A stretch of DNA of 64,000 nt from Opitutaceae bacterium (GTDB lineage: Bacteria; Verrucomicrobiota; Verrucomicrobiia; Opitutales; Opitutaceae), in assembly GCA_016794785.1 (NCBI GenBank), contig JAEUHC010000002.1, forward strand, positions 184,893 through 248,892. The letters are read 5' to 3'. A program made the position numbers and the translations under genes. The notes beneath the pieces were generated by a model. That model did no database searches and had not been told where the DNA came from. It was given only the letters and a program-made list of their open reading frames with translations. This document shows, in pieces, positions 41,655 through 48,892 of the stretch; position 1 is the first letter of the stretch; each line of letters opens with the position of its first letter.

Positions 41655-42133
41655 AAATTGGCTACACCACCGGCGTTTTTGATCTGTTCCACATCGGGCA
41701 CCTGAACCTGCTGCGCAATGCGCGCGCCCTTTGTGACAAGCTGGTCGTCGGCGTCACGACCGACGAACTTGTCGCCTACAAGCACAAGCGTTCGGTGATC
41801 GCGTTTGAGGAGCGGTTCGAGATCGTTCGCGCGTGCCGCTACGTCGATGCGGTCGTGCCGCAGGAGACGATGGACAAGTATGCCGCCTGGGAAAAGCTGC
41901 GCTTCGACGTGATGTTTGTCGGCGACGACTGGTTCAAAAACCCGCGCTGGCAGGCCATCGAGAAGCAGCTGGCCGATGCGGGCGTGAAGGTCGTCTATTT
42001 TCCCTACACGAAGGGCACGAGCTCCACGCTGATTAACGAGGTGCTAAACAAGGTCCGCAGTGGTGACATCGAGGATTTTGAACCCGGCGCCGTGACGCCG
42101 CAGGTGTTTGAGCTGAGCCGGCGCGTCGCCTGA
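41651..42133 (+). CDS. TagD-like cytidylyltransferase (glycerol-3-phosphate type)
   Basis: A 160-residue nucleotidyltransferase of the HxGH superfamily. GYTTGVFDLFHIGHLNLLRN contains HIGH at 14-17, VGVTTDELVAYKHKRSVIAF continues the fold, and YFPYTKGTSSTLINEVL occupies the place of the RTxGISTT nucleotide-binding motif. Homologues make CDP-glycerol, CDP-ethanolamine or ADP-heptose. The presence of a CDP-glycerol-transferase-like domain in the cluster favours CDP-glycerol. It is the last gene of the island, followed by two hairpins. Confidence 0.88.
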   Translation: MKIGYTTGVFDLFHIGHLNLLRNARALCDKLVVGVTTDELVAYKHKRSVIAFEERFEIVRACRYVDAVVPQETMDKYAAWEKLRFDVMFVGDDWFKNPRWQAIEKQLADAGVKVVYFPYTKGTSSTLINEVLNKVRSGDIEDFEPGAVTPQVFELSRRVA

Positions 42134-42153
42134 CGTGTGGCCTGAAAAGCAGA

Positions 42154-42212
42154 AAGGCCGGCTTGGTGCCGGCCTTGGAAAATGCGAAGGCCCCGGGTGT
42201 GACCGGGGCCTT
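42154..42212 (+). terminator. Two consecutive terminator-like hairpins ending the glycan island
   Basis: Hairpin 1 has arms AAGGCCGGC (42154-42162) and GCCGGCCTT (42168-42176). Hairpin 2 has arms AAGGCCCCGG (42187-42196) and CCGGGGCCTT (42203-42212). Both are exact, although the T-tracts are short. They lie between the convergent cytidylyltransferase and flagellin genes and could act in both directions. Confidence 0.6.
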
Positions 42213-42284
42213 GTTGCACAACGAGTGAACAGCAGCGGGTATTCGCAAGGGCCTTCGCGGGGAGCGGCGGACCGATCCGCTTAG

Positions 42285-42312
42285 CCCGGCCGCCGGATAA
42301 GCGGCGGCCGGG
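42285..42312 (-). terminator. GC hairpin downstream of flagellin 1
   Basis: Arms CCCGGCCGCC (42285-42294) and GGCGGCCGGG (42303-42312) surround an 8-nt loop. The hairpin is about 40 bp beyond the flagellin stop on the minus strand. There is no strong T-run. Confidence 0.5.
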
Positions 42313-42349
42313 ATTGGGCGAATCAGGACTGTCCCTGGGCGGGGTTTCC

Positions 42350-43162
42350 TTACTGGATCAACCGCAGCGCGCTCTGGGCGCTGGCGTTGGCCTGGGCGAG
42401 CATCGCGGTGCCGGATTGGACGAGGATGTTCCAGCGGGCGAGCTGGGTGGATTCCTCGGCCACGTCGACATCGAGAATGCGGCTGGTCGCCGCCTCGAGG
42501 TTGGCCTTGTTGACCGTGAGCAGTTCCGAGGCGAAGCCAAGGTGGCTCTGCTCAGCGCCGTTCTGGGCGCGGAACGTAGCCACATTTTCAATCGCGGTGG
42601 TCACCTGCGTGAGGCTGATGCCCGAGAGCGAGGTGACGGCCGAGCTCGTGATCGCGCCGACGCCGGAGGTGGCGTCGGTAAAATCACGACCCTGCACCGT
42701 CACCGAGGTGCCGCCGTCTTCCGTCACGCTGACCGTGAGGTCGCTCGTGCCGAAAAGGCTGACGCCGTTGAAGGTCTCGCCATCGATGTCCGAGAGCTGC
42801 GTCTGGAGTTCATTGAACTCCGAGTCGTAGTTCGCGAGATCGCTGGAGCTCTTCGTCGGGTCGGAGTAGAGAGTCTTCAATTCGCTGATGCGATCGAGGA
42901 CCTTCGCGGCGACCTTCAGAGCGCCATCCTGCGTCTGCAGGAAGGAGACCGAGTTCCCGATGTTCGTGGCCGTCGCGCCTTGGCGTTTTGCCGCGGCCGA
43001 CAGCTTGGTGGCGACGGCGAGACCGCCGGCGTCATCGGAGGGATTCACGATGCGGGAACCGCTCGACAGCCGGTTGAGGCTGCGCTGGAGCATGCTGTTC
43101 GACGTGGCGAGGTTGTTGGAGGCAACCGTCGCCGCGTAGTTGGTATTAATCACGACTGACAT
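42350..43162 (-). CDS. fliC: Flagellin (copy 1)
   Basis: A 270-residue flagellin. The N-terminal D0/D1 domain (MSVVINTNYAATVASNNLAT, LQRSLNRLSSGSRIVNPSDD, AGGLAVATKL) and C-terminal D1/D0 (NKANLEAATSRILDVDVAEE, LVQSGTAMLAQANASAQSAL) are complete. The middle (about 125-185) is short, so the filament surface domain is minimal. It still has many Ser/Thr (VTEDGGTSVTVQGRDFTDAT) that could accept O-glycans. The ATG at 43160-43162 is preceded by AAGGAAAG, a good ribosome site. A paralogue lies upstream on the same strand, 317 bp away, each with its own hairpin, so the two are separately transcribed. Confidence 0.96.
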   Translation of the reverse strand: MSVVINTNYAATVASNNLATSNSMLQRSLNRLSSGSRIVNPSDDAGGLAVATKLSAAAKRQGATATNIGNSVSFLQTQDGALKVAAKVLDRISELKTLYSDPTKSSSDLANYDSEFNELQTQLSDIDGETFNGVSLFGTSDLTVSVTEDGGTSVTVQGRDFTDATSGVGAITSSAVTSLSGISLTQVTTAIENVATFRAQNGAEQSHLGFASELLTVNKANLEAATSRILDVDVAEESTQLARWNILVQSGTAMLAQANASAQSALRLIQ

Positions 43163-43479
43163 GTTCTTATCTTTCCTTGATGAGTGCGACGTCCGTCGTC
43201 GCCACGTGTCCGGATATTCGGCGCCGGACCGCGCCGTCTGCGGCAAGTGCCGCAAAGTGACTCGCGCCGCCGCAATGCGGCGCGGGGTCTGGGGGGCTGT
43301 GACTCAAGGAAAGAACCAGACTGACTATGCTACCTTAGGACTTTCAAAAAACTCCCGACTCCTGACGGCTGACGACCGGCTTGATGGCCCCATCCCCGTG
43401 GCAGACAACCGAGCCCGGGCGGGGACCGCGGACGGCGGGCGGACTAGGCCCGCCGTCGCGTGGACCATTGAGTTTCCGT
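43163..43479. other. 317-bp gap between the two flagellin genes
   Basis: No gene is present. It holds the leader of flagellin 1 with a small palindrome TGCGGCAAGTGCCGCA (43239-43254) and a hairpin after flagellin 2 (43431-43457). I searched it for sigma-28 and sigma-54 elements on the minus strand and found only a poor GCCGAATA at about 43215-43222 without a fitting -35. Confidence 0.5.
43431..43457 (-). terminator. Hairpin downstream of flagellin 2
   Basis: Arms GACGGCGGGC (43431-43440) and GCCCGCCGTC (43448-43457) with loop GGACTAG lie 23 bp beyond the flagellin 2 stop. It is a stable GC hairpin without a marked T-run. Confidence 0.55.
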
Positions 43480-44292
43480 TTAGCCGAGCAGCTTGAGCGC
43501 GATCTGTGTGCTCGCGTTGGCCTGCGCCAGCATCGCCGTGCCGGATTGCACGAGGATGTTGAAGCGGGCGAGCTGAGTGGATTCCTGCGCGACATCCACG
43601 TCGAGGATGCGGCTGGCCGCGGCCTCGAGGTTGGCCTTGTTCACCGTGAGCAGTTCGGCAGCGAAGCCGAAGCGGCTCTGTTCGGCGCCGTTCTCGGCGC
43701 GGAAGGTTGCGACATTTTGGATCGCGGCGGTAACATCGGTGAGGTTGATGCCGGCGAGCGAAGTGACGGCGGAGCTCGTGATGGCACCCACTCCCGACGT
43801 GGTGTCGCCGAGATCGCGGCCCACGATGGCGACCGTGGTCGCGCCGCTTTCCGTGACAGGGACGTCAAGGTCCGAGGTGCCGAAAAGACTGACACTGTTG
43901 AAGGATTCCGTGGTCAGGTCGCTCAACTGCCGCTGGAGTTCGTTGAACTCCGAGTCATAGTTGGCTTGGTCGCTCGTGCTCTTGGTCGGATCGTTGTAGA
44001 GCGTGCGGAGTTCGCTGATGCGCTCCAGCACCTTGGCGGTGACCTTGAGCACGCCGTCCTGCGTCTGAAGGAAAGAGACGGCGTTGCCGATGTTGGTGTT
44101 CACGGCTCCCTGGCGACGCGCGGTCGCGGTGAGCTTCATTGCGACGGCCAGGCCGCCGGCGTCATCCGCGGGGGAGACGATCTTGGAACCGCTCGAAAGG
44201 CGGTTGAGGCTCTTCTGCAACATGTCGTTGGAGAAGGCGAGGTTGTTTGCCGCCATGGTGGCAGCAAAGTTCGTGTTGATGACTACTGACAT
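43480..44292 (-). CDS. fliC: Flagellin (copy 2)
   Basis: A 270-residue flagellin, the same length as copy 1 and strongly similar across the whole chain (MSVVINTNFAATMAANNLAF, LNRLSSGSKIVSPADDAGGL, NKANLEAAASRILDVDVAQE, LVQSGTAMLAQANASTQIAL). The variable centre differs more (VPVTESGATTVAIVGRDLGD). The two copies probably co-assemble or form different filament segments, as known in other multi-flagellin bacteria. The ribosome site AAGGAAGAT precedes the ATG at 44290-44292. It is divergent from fliD across a 256-bp gap holding promoters for both. Confidence 0.96.
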   Translation of the reverse strand: MSVVINTNFAATMAANNLAFSNDMLQKSLNRLSSGSKIVSPADDAGGLAVAMKLTATARRQGAVNTNIGNAVSFLQTQDGVLKVTAKVLERISELRTLYNDPTKSTSDQANYDSEFNELQRQLSDLTTESFNSVSLFGTSDLDVPVTESGATTVAIVGRDLGDTTSGVGAITSSAVTSLAGINLTDVTAAIQNVATFRAENGAEQSRFGFAAELLTVNKANLEAAASRILDVDVAQESTQLARFNILVQSGTAMLAQANASTQIALKLLG

Positions 44293-44394
44293 GGTGATCT
44301 TCCTTGATCCTTAAGCGTGGCGTCCGTGCCACATTCGTATTCGGGGAGGCGGCTCCGAATCGCGCCGGTCTCGACATTTGTCTCGACGGGCAGG

Positions 44395-44422
44395 CTATCG
44401 TCGCGACGGGGAGAAAACTTTG
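44395..44422 (-). promoter_or_regulatory. Candidate sigma-28 promoter of flagellin 2
   Basis: Read on the minus strand: CAAAGTTT, a 12-bp spacer, then GACGATAG. The -35 matches TAAAGTTT at seven of eight positions and the -10 matches GCCGATAA at six of eight, with the spacer one base longer than ideal. It lies about 100 bp before the ATG. Confidence 0.45.
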
Positions 44423-44466
44423 CCGCAATCGGTGCGAATTATTTTCGGGATCAGGCACATTTTTCC

Positions 44467-44493
44467 TAAACCGATCAGGCCTCAAGCCGATCG
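44467..44493 (+). promoter_or_regulatory. Sigma-28 (FliA) promoter of fliD
   Basis: TAAA (44467-44470), exactly 15 bp, then GCCGATCG (44486-44493). The known FliA consensus is TAAA-N15-GCCGATAA. The element lies 55 bp before the fliD ATG. Confidence 0.7.
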
Positions 44494-44548
44494 CGCGCGG
44501 GTCGATAGTAATAAGCGGACTTTCGCGTTCATCACTCTCAACTCTGCC

Positions 44549-46273
44549 ATGTCCACTGGTCTCCAAGTCGCCGGTCTTGCCTCCAACTTTGATTGGAAAA
44601 GCTTCGTCGACCAAATCATCAACCTCGAGCGCACCCCGGCCGCACGATTGGAGAGGGACCAGGCGCTCAATCGCCAGAAGGTCAGCCTGATGGACACATT
44701 GGGCACCAAGCTCACCGCGCTCCAGACTGCCGTCCGGGATTTGAAGACCGACACGCTTTTCGGCAAGCGCAGTGCAACCTCTTCGTTGTCTGGCTCAACC
44801 TGGCGCCCGTCCGCCGGTGTCAACACTGTGACCGGGGCCTACTCCTTTGCGGTGAGCCAGCTCGCGACCACCGCCAAGCTCGCCGGCGCCACCGACATCG
44901 GTTCGGCGCTGAACCCCGCGTCCAACGATGTCTCGGGTCTCACCCTGGCCAATCTCCCGATCGGGCAGGCCGTGACCGCGGGGACTTTTACCGTCAACGG
45001 CGCGCAGGTCTCCGTCGCGCTCACCGATTCGCTGCAGGATGTCTTCGATGCGATCTCCACGGCCACCGGCGGCACCGTGACCGCCGCCTACAGCAGCAGC
45101 ACCGACGGTGTGACGCTCACGAGTTCGAGTGGCGCGGTCATGCTCGGGGCCGCGAACGATACCTCCAACTTCCTGCGTGCCCTCCGGCTCAACAACAACG
45201 GGACCGCGTCGGTCTCGAGCTCGGCCCGGCTCGGCTCGGTCAAGCCCGCGGCGACACTCGCGAACGCCAATCTTAGCACAGCCATAACGGCGGTCGATGG
45301 CGCGGGCGCCGGCACCTTTTCCATCAACGGCGTCGCCATCGCCTACAACGTGAACACCGACAGCCTCTCGTCGGTTATCGCAAACATCAACGCCTCCACC
45401 GCCGGCGTGAGTGCGAGCTACGACCCGCTGACGGATCGCCTGACGCTCGCCAACAAAGGCACCGGCGACCTTGGCATCTCGGTCTCCGAGTCCACGGGCG
45501 GCCTGCTTGGTGCGCTCGGCCTCACCAGTGGCACGACGTTCACGCGAGGCAACAACGCCGAGTTTACGCTCAACGGGGGCGCGACCTTCTCCAGCCTTTC
45601 CAATACCCTCGACGCCTCCGCGCACGGCGTGACCGGCCTCAGTGTGACGGTGGACTCCACCAGTTCCCAGACCATCACAGTCGCCGCCGACACGAGCGCG
45701 ATGCGCACCAAGATTGAGAAGTTCGTCCAGGAGTTCAACGGCGTGCAGGAGTTCATCGACACGCAGACGCGCGTCAGCACCAACGCGCGGGGCGAGGTCA
45801 ACGCCGCCGCGCTTTCCGGCAACCGCGAGATCCAGGATTGGGCGACCTCGCTGCGCCGCATGGTCTTTGCCGCGGTGGGAGGCCTCACCGGTTCGGTGAA
45901 ACGCCTCGACGACCTCGGCCTCGATTTTAAGGCGGGCACGAGCCAGCTTGAAATCGAGGACGGTGCGAAGCTCGATCAGGCGCTGGCGCAGAATACCGCC
46001 GACGTGCAGGCTTTCTTCACCACGGCGACGACCGGCTTTGGCGCCAAACTCGACACCTACCTCGGCCAGCTCGAGACCAAGAACGACGATCAGCAGAAAG
46101 CGCTTAACAATCAGACCACCAGCCTCGGCGAGCAGATCGCGACGATTGAACGGCGGTTGGTGCAGCGGCGTGAGCTGCTGGAGTCGGCCTTCATCCGGAT
46201 GGAGGAGGCGCAGCAGAAGCTCAAGCAACAGCAGACCTCCCTCGACGCGATCTTCGCCAAGAAATCCTCATGA
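44549..46273 (+). CDS. fliD: Flagellar filament capping protein FliD
   Basis: The protein has 574 residues. The N-terminal MSTGLQVAGLASNFDWKSFV then DQIINLERTPAARLERDQAL is the FliD_N domain. Repeated beta-rich blocks follow (AGTFTVNGAQVSVALTDSLQ; AGTFSINGVAIAYNVNTDSL), and the C-terminal FliD_C ends in a coiled coil (LGEQIATIERRLVQRRELLE, then FIRMEEAQQKLKQQQTSL). It caps the growing filament and folds incoming flagellin. It is driven by a clear sigma-28 promoter, and its stop overlaps the next ATG (ATGA). The ATG at 44549 is preferred over the open frame upstream, which contains the promoter. Confidence 0.95.
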   Translation: MSTGLQVAGLASNFDWKSFVDQIINLERTPAARLERDQALNRQKVSLMDTLGTKLTALQTAVRDLKTDTLFGKRSATSSLSGSTWRPSAGVNTVTGAYSFAVSQLATTAKLAGATDIGSALNPASNDVSGLTLANLPIGQAVTAGTFTVNGAQVSVALTDSLQDVFDAISTATGGTVTAAYSSSTDGVTLTSSSGAVMLGAANDTSNFLRALRLNNNGTASVSSSARLGSVKPAATLANANLSTAITAVDGAGAGTFSINGVAIAYNVNTDSLSSVIANINASTAGVSASYDPLTDRLTLANKGTGDLGISVSESTGGLLGALGLTSGTTFTRGNNAEFTLNGGATFSSLSNTLDASAHGVTGLSVTVDSTSSQTITVAADTSAMRTKIEKFVQEFNGVQEFIDTQTRVSTNARGEVNAAALSGNREIQDWATSLRRMVFAAVGGLTGSVKRLDDLGLDFKAGTSQLEIEDGAKLDQALAQNTADVQAFFTTATTGFGAKLDTYLGQLETKNDDQQKALNNQTTSLGEQIATIERRLVQRRELLESAFIRMEEAQQKLKQQQTSLDAIFAKKSS

Positions 46274-46965
46274 TCCCACTCAAGAAATTTTCTGCGATCG
46301 CCGTGGCGGCCGCGGCCCTCGCTTGGCTGCCGGGTTGCCTGCACCCCTATCCTTCGGTCGCGGATGCGGCGCGGCTTGGGCCGTTCTACGCTCCGGGCAA
46401 TTTTGCCGGCGACGAGAGCCTCGGGATCGTGCGGCGCGTCGTGCTCATGCCCGTCTGGGTGGGGCAGGGCACTTCCCCCGAGTCGGTGGCGGCGCTCGAC
46501 GAGGTGGTGCTCGCCACCCTCCAGCGCGAGAATCGTTTCGAGATCGTGCCGTTTTCCCGGGAAGACTGCCGCCGCCGCTACGTCGTGGATGCGCTGTCAT
46601 CCTCCACGGCGCTGCCGGCCGATCTGCTTGAGATGCTCAAGCGTGAATATGCGGTGGATGCAGTGCTCTTCGTCGATGTGACCGCTTATCAAGCCTACAA
46701 GCCGCTTGTGCTGGGCCTGCGCGGGAAACTGGCCGCCATCGACGGATCACGGCTGATGTGGACCTTCGACAACGTGTTCGCTTCCGACGACCCGGCCGTG
46801 GCCAATTCGGCGCGGCGCTTCTTCGTGGAGCGTGATCGCAGCGTGCCGACGGATCTCACGGCGGCCGTCCTCCAGTCGCCCTCCAAATTCGCTACCTACG
46901 CCGCCAGCACGATGTTTTCCACCCTGCCGCCGGTTTTGGCGCCGCGCGTGGCGTCGCGTAAGTAA
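46270..46965 (+). CDS. Hypothetical lipoprotein coupled to fliD
   Basis: A 231-residue protein. The signal KKFSAIAVAAAALAWLPGC ends in lipobox WLPGC. The mature part (RRVVLMPVWVGQGTSPESVA, LDEVVLATLQRENRFEIVPF, LLEMLKREYAVDAVLFVDVT, DGSRLMWTFDNVFASDDPAV) has the alpha/beta pattern of outer-membrane accessory lipoproteins such as FlgO/FlgP- or CsgG-like proteins. That resemblance is structural and uncertain. Four-base overlap with fliD indicates coupled translation, so a motility-related envelope role is likely. Confidence 0.72.
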   Translation: MIPLKKFSAIAVAAAALAWLPGCLHPYPSVADAARLGPFYAPGNFAGDESLGIVRRVVLMPVWVGQGTSPESVAALDEVVLATLQRENRFEIVPFSREDCRRRYVVDALSSSTALPADLLEMLKREYAVDAVLFVDVTAYQAYKPLVLGLRGKLAAIDGSRLMWTFDNVFASDDPAVANSARRFFVERDRSVPTDLTAAVLQSPSKFATYAASTMFSTLPPVLAPRVASRK

Positions 46966-46987
46966 TGGCCGTAGGCTAGCTTCCCTC

Positions 46988-47014
46988 TAAAGCCGTAGGG
47001 GATTTGGCCGATAT
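46988..47014 (+). promoter_or_regulatory. Sigma-28 promoter of the flgM-like gene
   Basis: TAAA (46988-46991), exactly 15 bp, then GCCGATAT (47007-47014), a seven-of-eight -10 match with perfect spacing to the FliA consensus. The ATG of the small gene lies about 74 bp downstream. flgM is a classical sigma-28 target. Confidence 0.72.
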
Positions 47015-47087
47015 TTTACCCAACAAGATTATTAATTATCAGCCCGAGCTTCGCGCGAGGGCGTGCAACGCCAGAATCCCCAATCAC

Positions 47088-47372
47088 ATGATTTCCTCAA
47101 TGTCATCGCCCGATCGTTCCGGCCGGTCTGAGTTTCTCCCGGCGGGCGTTCGCCCGCCGCAACGGCCGGCGGCTGCCGCGCGGGACCAGATTTCGACGGA
47201 GAGCGCGGCTTTTCTCCGCGCCGAGCTGGCGCGCCAACCCGAGATCCGCCCCGAGGTCGTTGCCCGTGCCCGGGCTCTCGCTGCCGACCCGGATTATCCG
47301 TCCCAGGAAATCACCCGGAAGGTTGCGGAGCAGATCCTCGGATCGCCGGACCTCAGCGAGATTGATTCCTGA
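47088..47372 (+). CDS. flgM: Probable anti-sigma-28 factor FlgM
   Basis: A protein of 94 residues (or 90 from the ATG at 47100). The N-terminal half is Ser/Pro/Arg-rich and likely disordered. The C-terminal half (RAELARQPEIRPEVVARARA then LAADPDYPSQEITRKVAEQI) has the two-helix character and the position of the FlgM sigma-binding region (typically REEKVAEIKxAIxxGxYxVDxxKVAxxLL). It is preceded by a strong sigma-28 promoter and followed 10 bp later by fliS, both as expected for flgM. The sequence match itself is weak, so the name rests partly on context. Confidence 0.6.
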   Translation: MISSMSSPDRSGRSEFLPAGVRPPQRPAAAARDQISTESAAFLRAELARQPEIRPEVVARARALAADPDYPSQEITRKVAEQILGSPDLSEIDS

Positions 47373-47382
47373 GCCGACCCCC

Positions 47383-47808
47383 ATGGTCGCCACCGGCTAT
47401 GCGCGGGCCTACCGCGCCAATGCAGTCCTGACAGCGAGTCCCGGCCAGTTGGTGCTGATGCTTTATGACGGCGCCTTGAAAGCGCTGGCATTGGCCCGGG
47501 AGGGCCTCGAAGCCCCCGGCGAAGATCCGCGGCGCATCGCGGTGATCAGTCAGCAGCTGCTCAAGGCGCAAGCGATCCTCGGGGAGCTGCAAAGCGGCCT
47601 GAACTTGGAGGCGGGCGGGGAGTTTGCCCGCACCATGCACCGGCTCTACGACTTTCACCTGTCGCGGCTGTTTGATGCCAATATGCGCAAGCAGGTCGCC
47701 CCGGTCATCGAAGTGGAGCGCCTTGTGCGCGAGCTGCGTGACGCGTGGGCTCAGATGCTCGCGCAGCAGGACGCCCCGGCGGTCGGGCACCTGAGCGGAG
47801 TCGCCTAG
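47383..47808 (+). CDS. fliS: Flagellin export chaperone FliS
   Basis: A 141-residue four-helix protein: YARAYRANAVLTASPGQLVL then MLYDGALKALALAREGLE, AQAILGELQSGLNLEAGGEF and LYDFHLSRLFDANMRK. SPGQLVLMLYDGAL is the FliS signature. FliS binds the C-terminus of flagellin and prevents early polymerisation. The ATG at 47383 (MVATGYARAYRAN) is chosen; upstream frame overlaps the flgM-like gene. Confidence 0.94.
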   Translation: MVATGYARAYRANAVLTASPGQLVLMLYDGALKALALAREGLEAPGEDPRRIAVISQQLLKAQAILGELQSGLNLEAGGEFARTMHRLYDFHLSRLFDANMRKQVAPVIEVERLVRELRDAWAQMLAQQDAPAVGHLSGVA

Positions 47809-47810
47809 CC

Positions 47811-48176
47811 ATGCAAGCTGCCGCCGAGCATTGCGCGCGCCTTGCGGTTGCGCTGGAGGATCTCGCGGCGCAGGAATCCGCCGCGCTGACGGCGGGGGAT
47901 TTCGAGACGATCGTCGCTCTGCAGGATCGCGCCGGCCCCTTGGTCGATTTTCTCGTCGGGCACGCGGGCGAGGTTGCTCGCAGACCTGATTTGTCAGCGC
48001 GGCTTGGGGCGATTCACACCCGACGGGCCCGGACACTCGAAATGCTCTCCCAGGAGGCGCAGCGAGCCCGTGAGGAACTGGCTGAAACTGGTGCCGCCTG
48101 TGGCCGTGTGGCGCGCATCGCCCCGGTCTATGGTCGCCCGGCGGCGGTTGTCTCCCAGTTGCAAGGTGTGGGCTGA
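47811..48176 (+). CDS. Small helical protein, FliT/FlgN-like chaperone
   Basis: A 121-residue, Ala/Glu-rich helical protein (CARLAVALEDLAAQESAALT, ETIVALQDRAGPLVDFLVGH, LSQEAQRAREELAETGAACG). It begins 2 bp after the fliS stop, where fliT often resides. Length and helical pattern fit a FliT or FlgN export chaperone, but no diagnostic motif is seen. It ends before a strong terminator, so it closes the flagellar unit. Confidence 0.62.
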   Translation: MQAAAEHCARLAVALEDLAAQESAALTAGDFETIVALQDRAGPLVDFLVGHAGEVARRPDLSARLGAIHTRRARTLEMLSQEAQRAREELAETGAACGRVARIAPVYGRPAAVVSQLQGVG

Positions 48177-48200
48177 CGTGAGTCCCGCATTTAATAACGC

Positions 48201-48234
48201 AAAAAGCGCGGTCTTAATGACCGCGCTTTTTGTT
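48201..48234. terminator. Strong bidirectional rho-independent terminator
   Basis: AAAAAGCGCGGTC (48201-48213) and GACCGCGCTTTTT (48219-48231) are perfect 13-bp arms with loop TTAAT, followed by GTTT. The T-run on the + side and the A-run on the left make it work in both directions, between the convergent flagellar operon and the small minus-strand gene. Confidence 0.92.
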
Positions 48235-48257
48235 TAGCGAGAAAAGAAGAGGCGGCC

Positions 48258-48653
48258 TCAGGCCGTGGCGGCTTTGGCCTGCGTGGCGGGCTCAGTCATG
48301 TCGACCGTCGTGACCGATGCCATCTCGCCTGGGCCGGCCAGCCAGGCGGTGGCGATGCGCAGGGCTTCCTTCTTCCAGTTCAGCGTAGGCGTGGAATAGA
48401 CCGCGAGGACCGGCACGTTTTCGCTGCCGTTCCAGTTGAGGCTGGCCTTCAGGCACTGCGAACCGTCAGCGAGGGCGAAGGCTTGGAGAAAAACAGAGCC
48501 ACCCAGCCCGGTGGTGCGAGGCTTGAGGGTGAGACGGGCCAACCCATGGTGGAAATTGACCATGCGAGTGGTCTCCCAAGGGCCAGCGTTGGCGGCCGGC
48601 GCGCCGGCTGTGACAGCTCGCTCTATGTCGGACAGGAAGGAAAGAAGGCGCAT
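48258..48653 (-). CDS. Hypothetical protein of 131 residues
   Basis: MRLLSFLSDIERAVTAGAPA is not a clear signal peptide. A beta-rich middle follows (RMVNFHHGLARLTLKPRTTG, LGGSVFLQAFALADGSQCLK, ASLNWNGSENVPVLAVYSTP) and then an Ala/Thr tail. I do not recognise the family. It has a good AAAGGAAG-like site reading CTTTCCTTCC on the + strand just before its ATG, stands alone, and ends at the bidirectional terminator shared with the flagellar operon. Confidence 0.68.
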   Translation of the reverse strand: MRLLSFLSDIERAVTAGAPAANAGPWETTRMVNFHHGLARLTLKPRTTGLGGSVFLQAFALADGSQCLKASLNWNGSENVPVLAVYSTPTLNWKKEALRIATAWLAGPGEMASVTTVDMTEPATQAKAATA

Positions 48654-48892
48654 CGCTATGAAGTGAAATCGACCTGACCACCTGAGGCTTTAAGAAATTC
48701 CTCAATTGGCCAGCCCGCAGGTCGATGTCGCCGAGTGACGCAACGTCATGGGGTTACGGGCGTGGAAGCCCTTTCCACGAGTTCGCGTCGGGATAATCCC
48801 ACAACAGGGCGTTAACATTTGTTTGAATCCCGGGCCGGCTCAGGTTTGATGACTGCGTCCCGCTGTCCAACCCGCTGCCGCTACTCTCACGC

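Noticed and set aside
43163..44548. Sigma-54 promoters (TGGCAC-N5-TTGC) upstream of the flagellins
   Set aside because: TGGCAC occurs at about 44318-44323 on the minus strand, but the -12 GC is not at the right distance; the CGGCACTTGCC near 43240 fails likewise.
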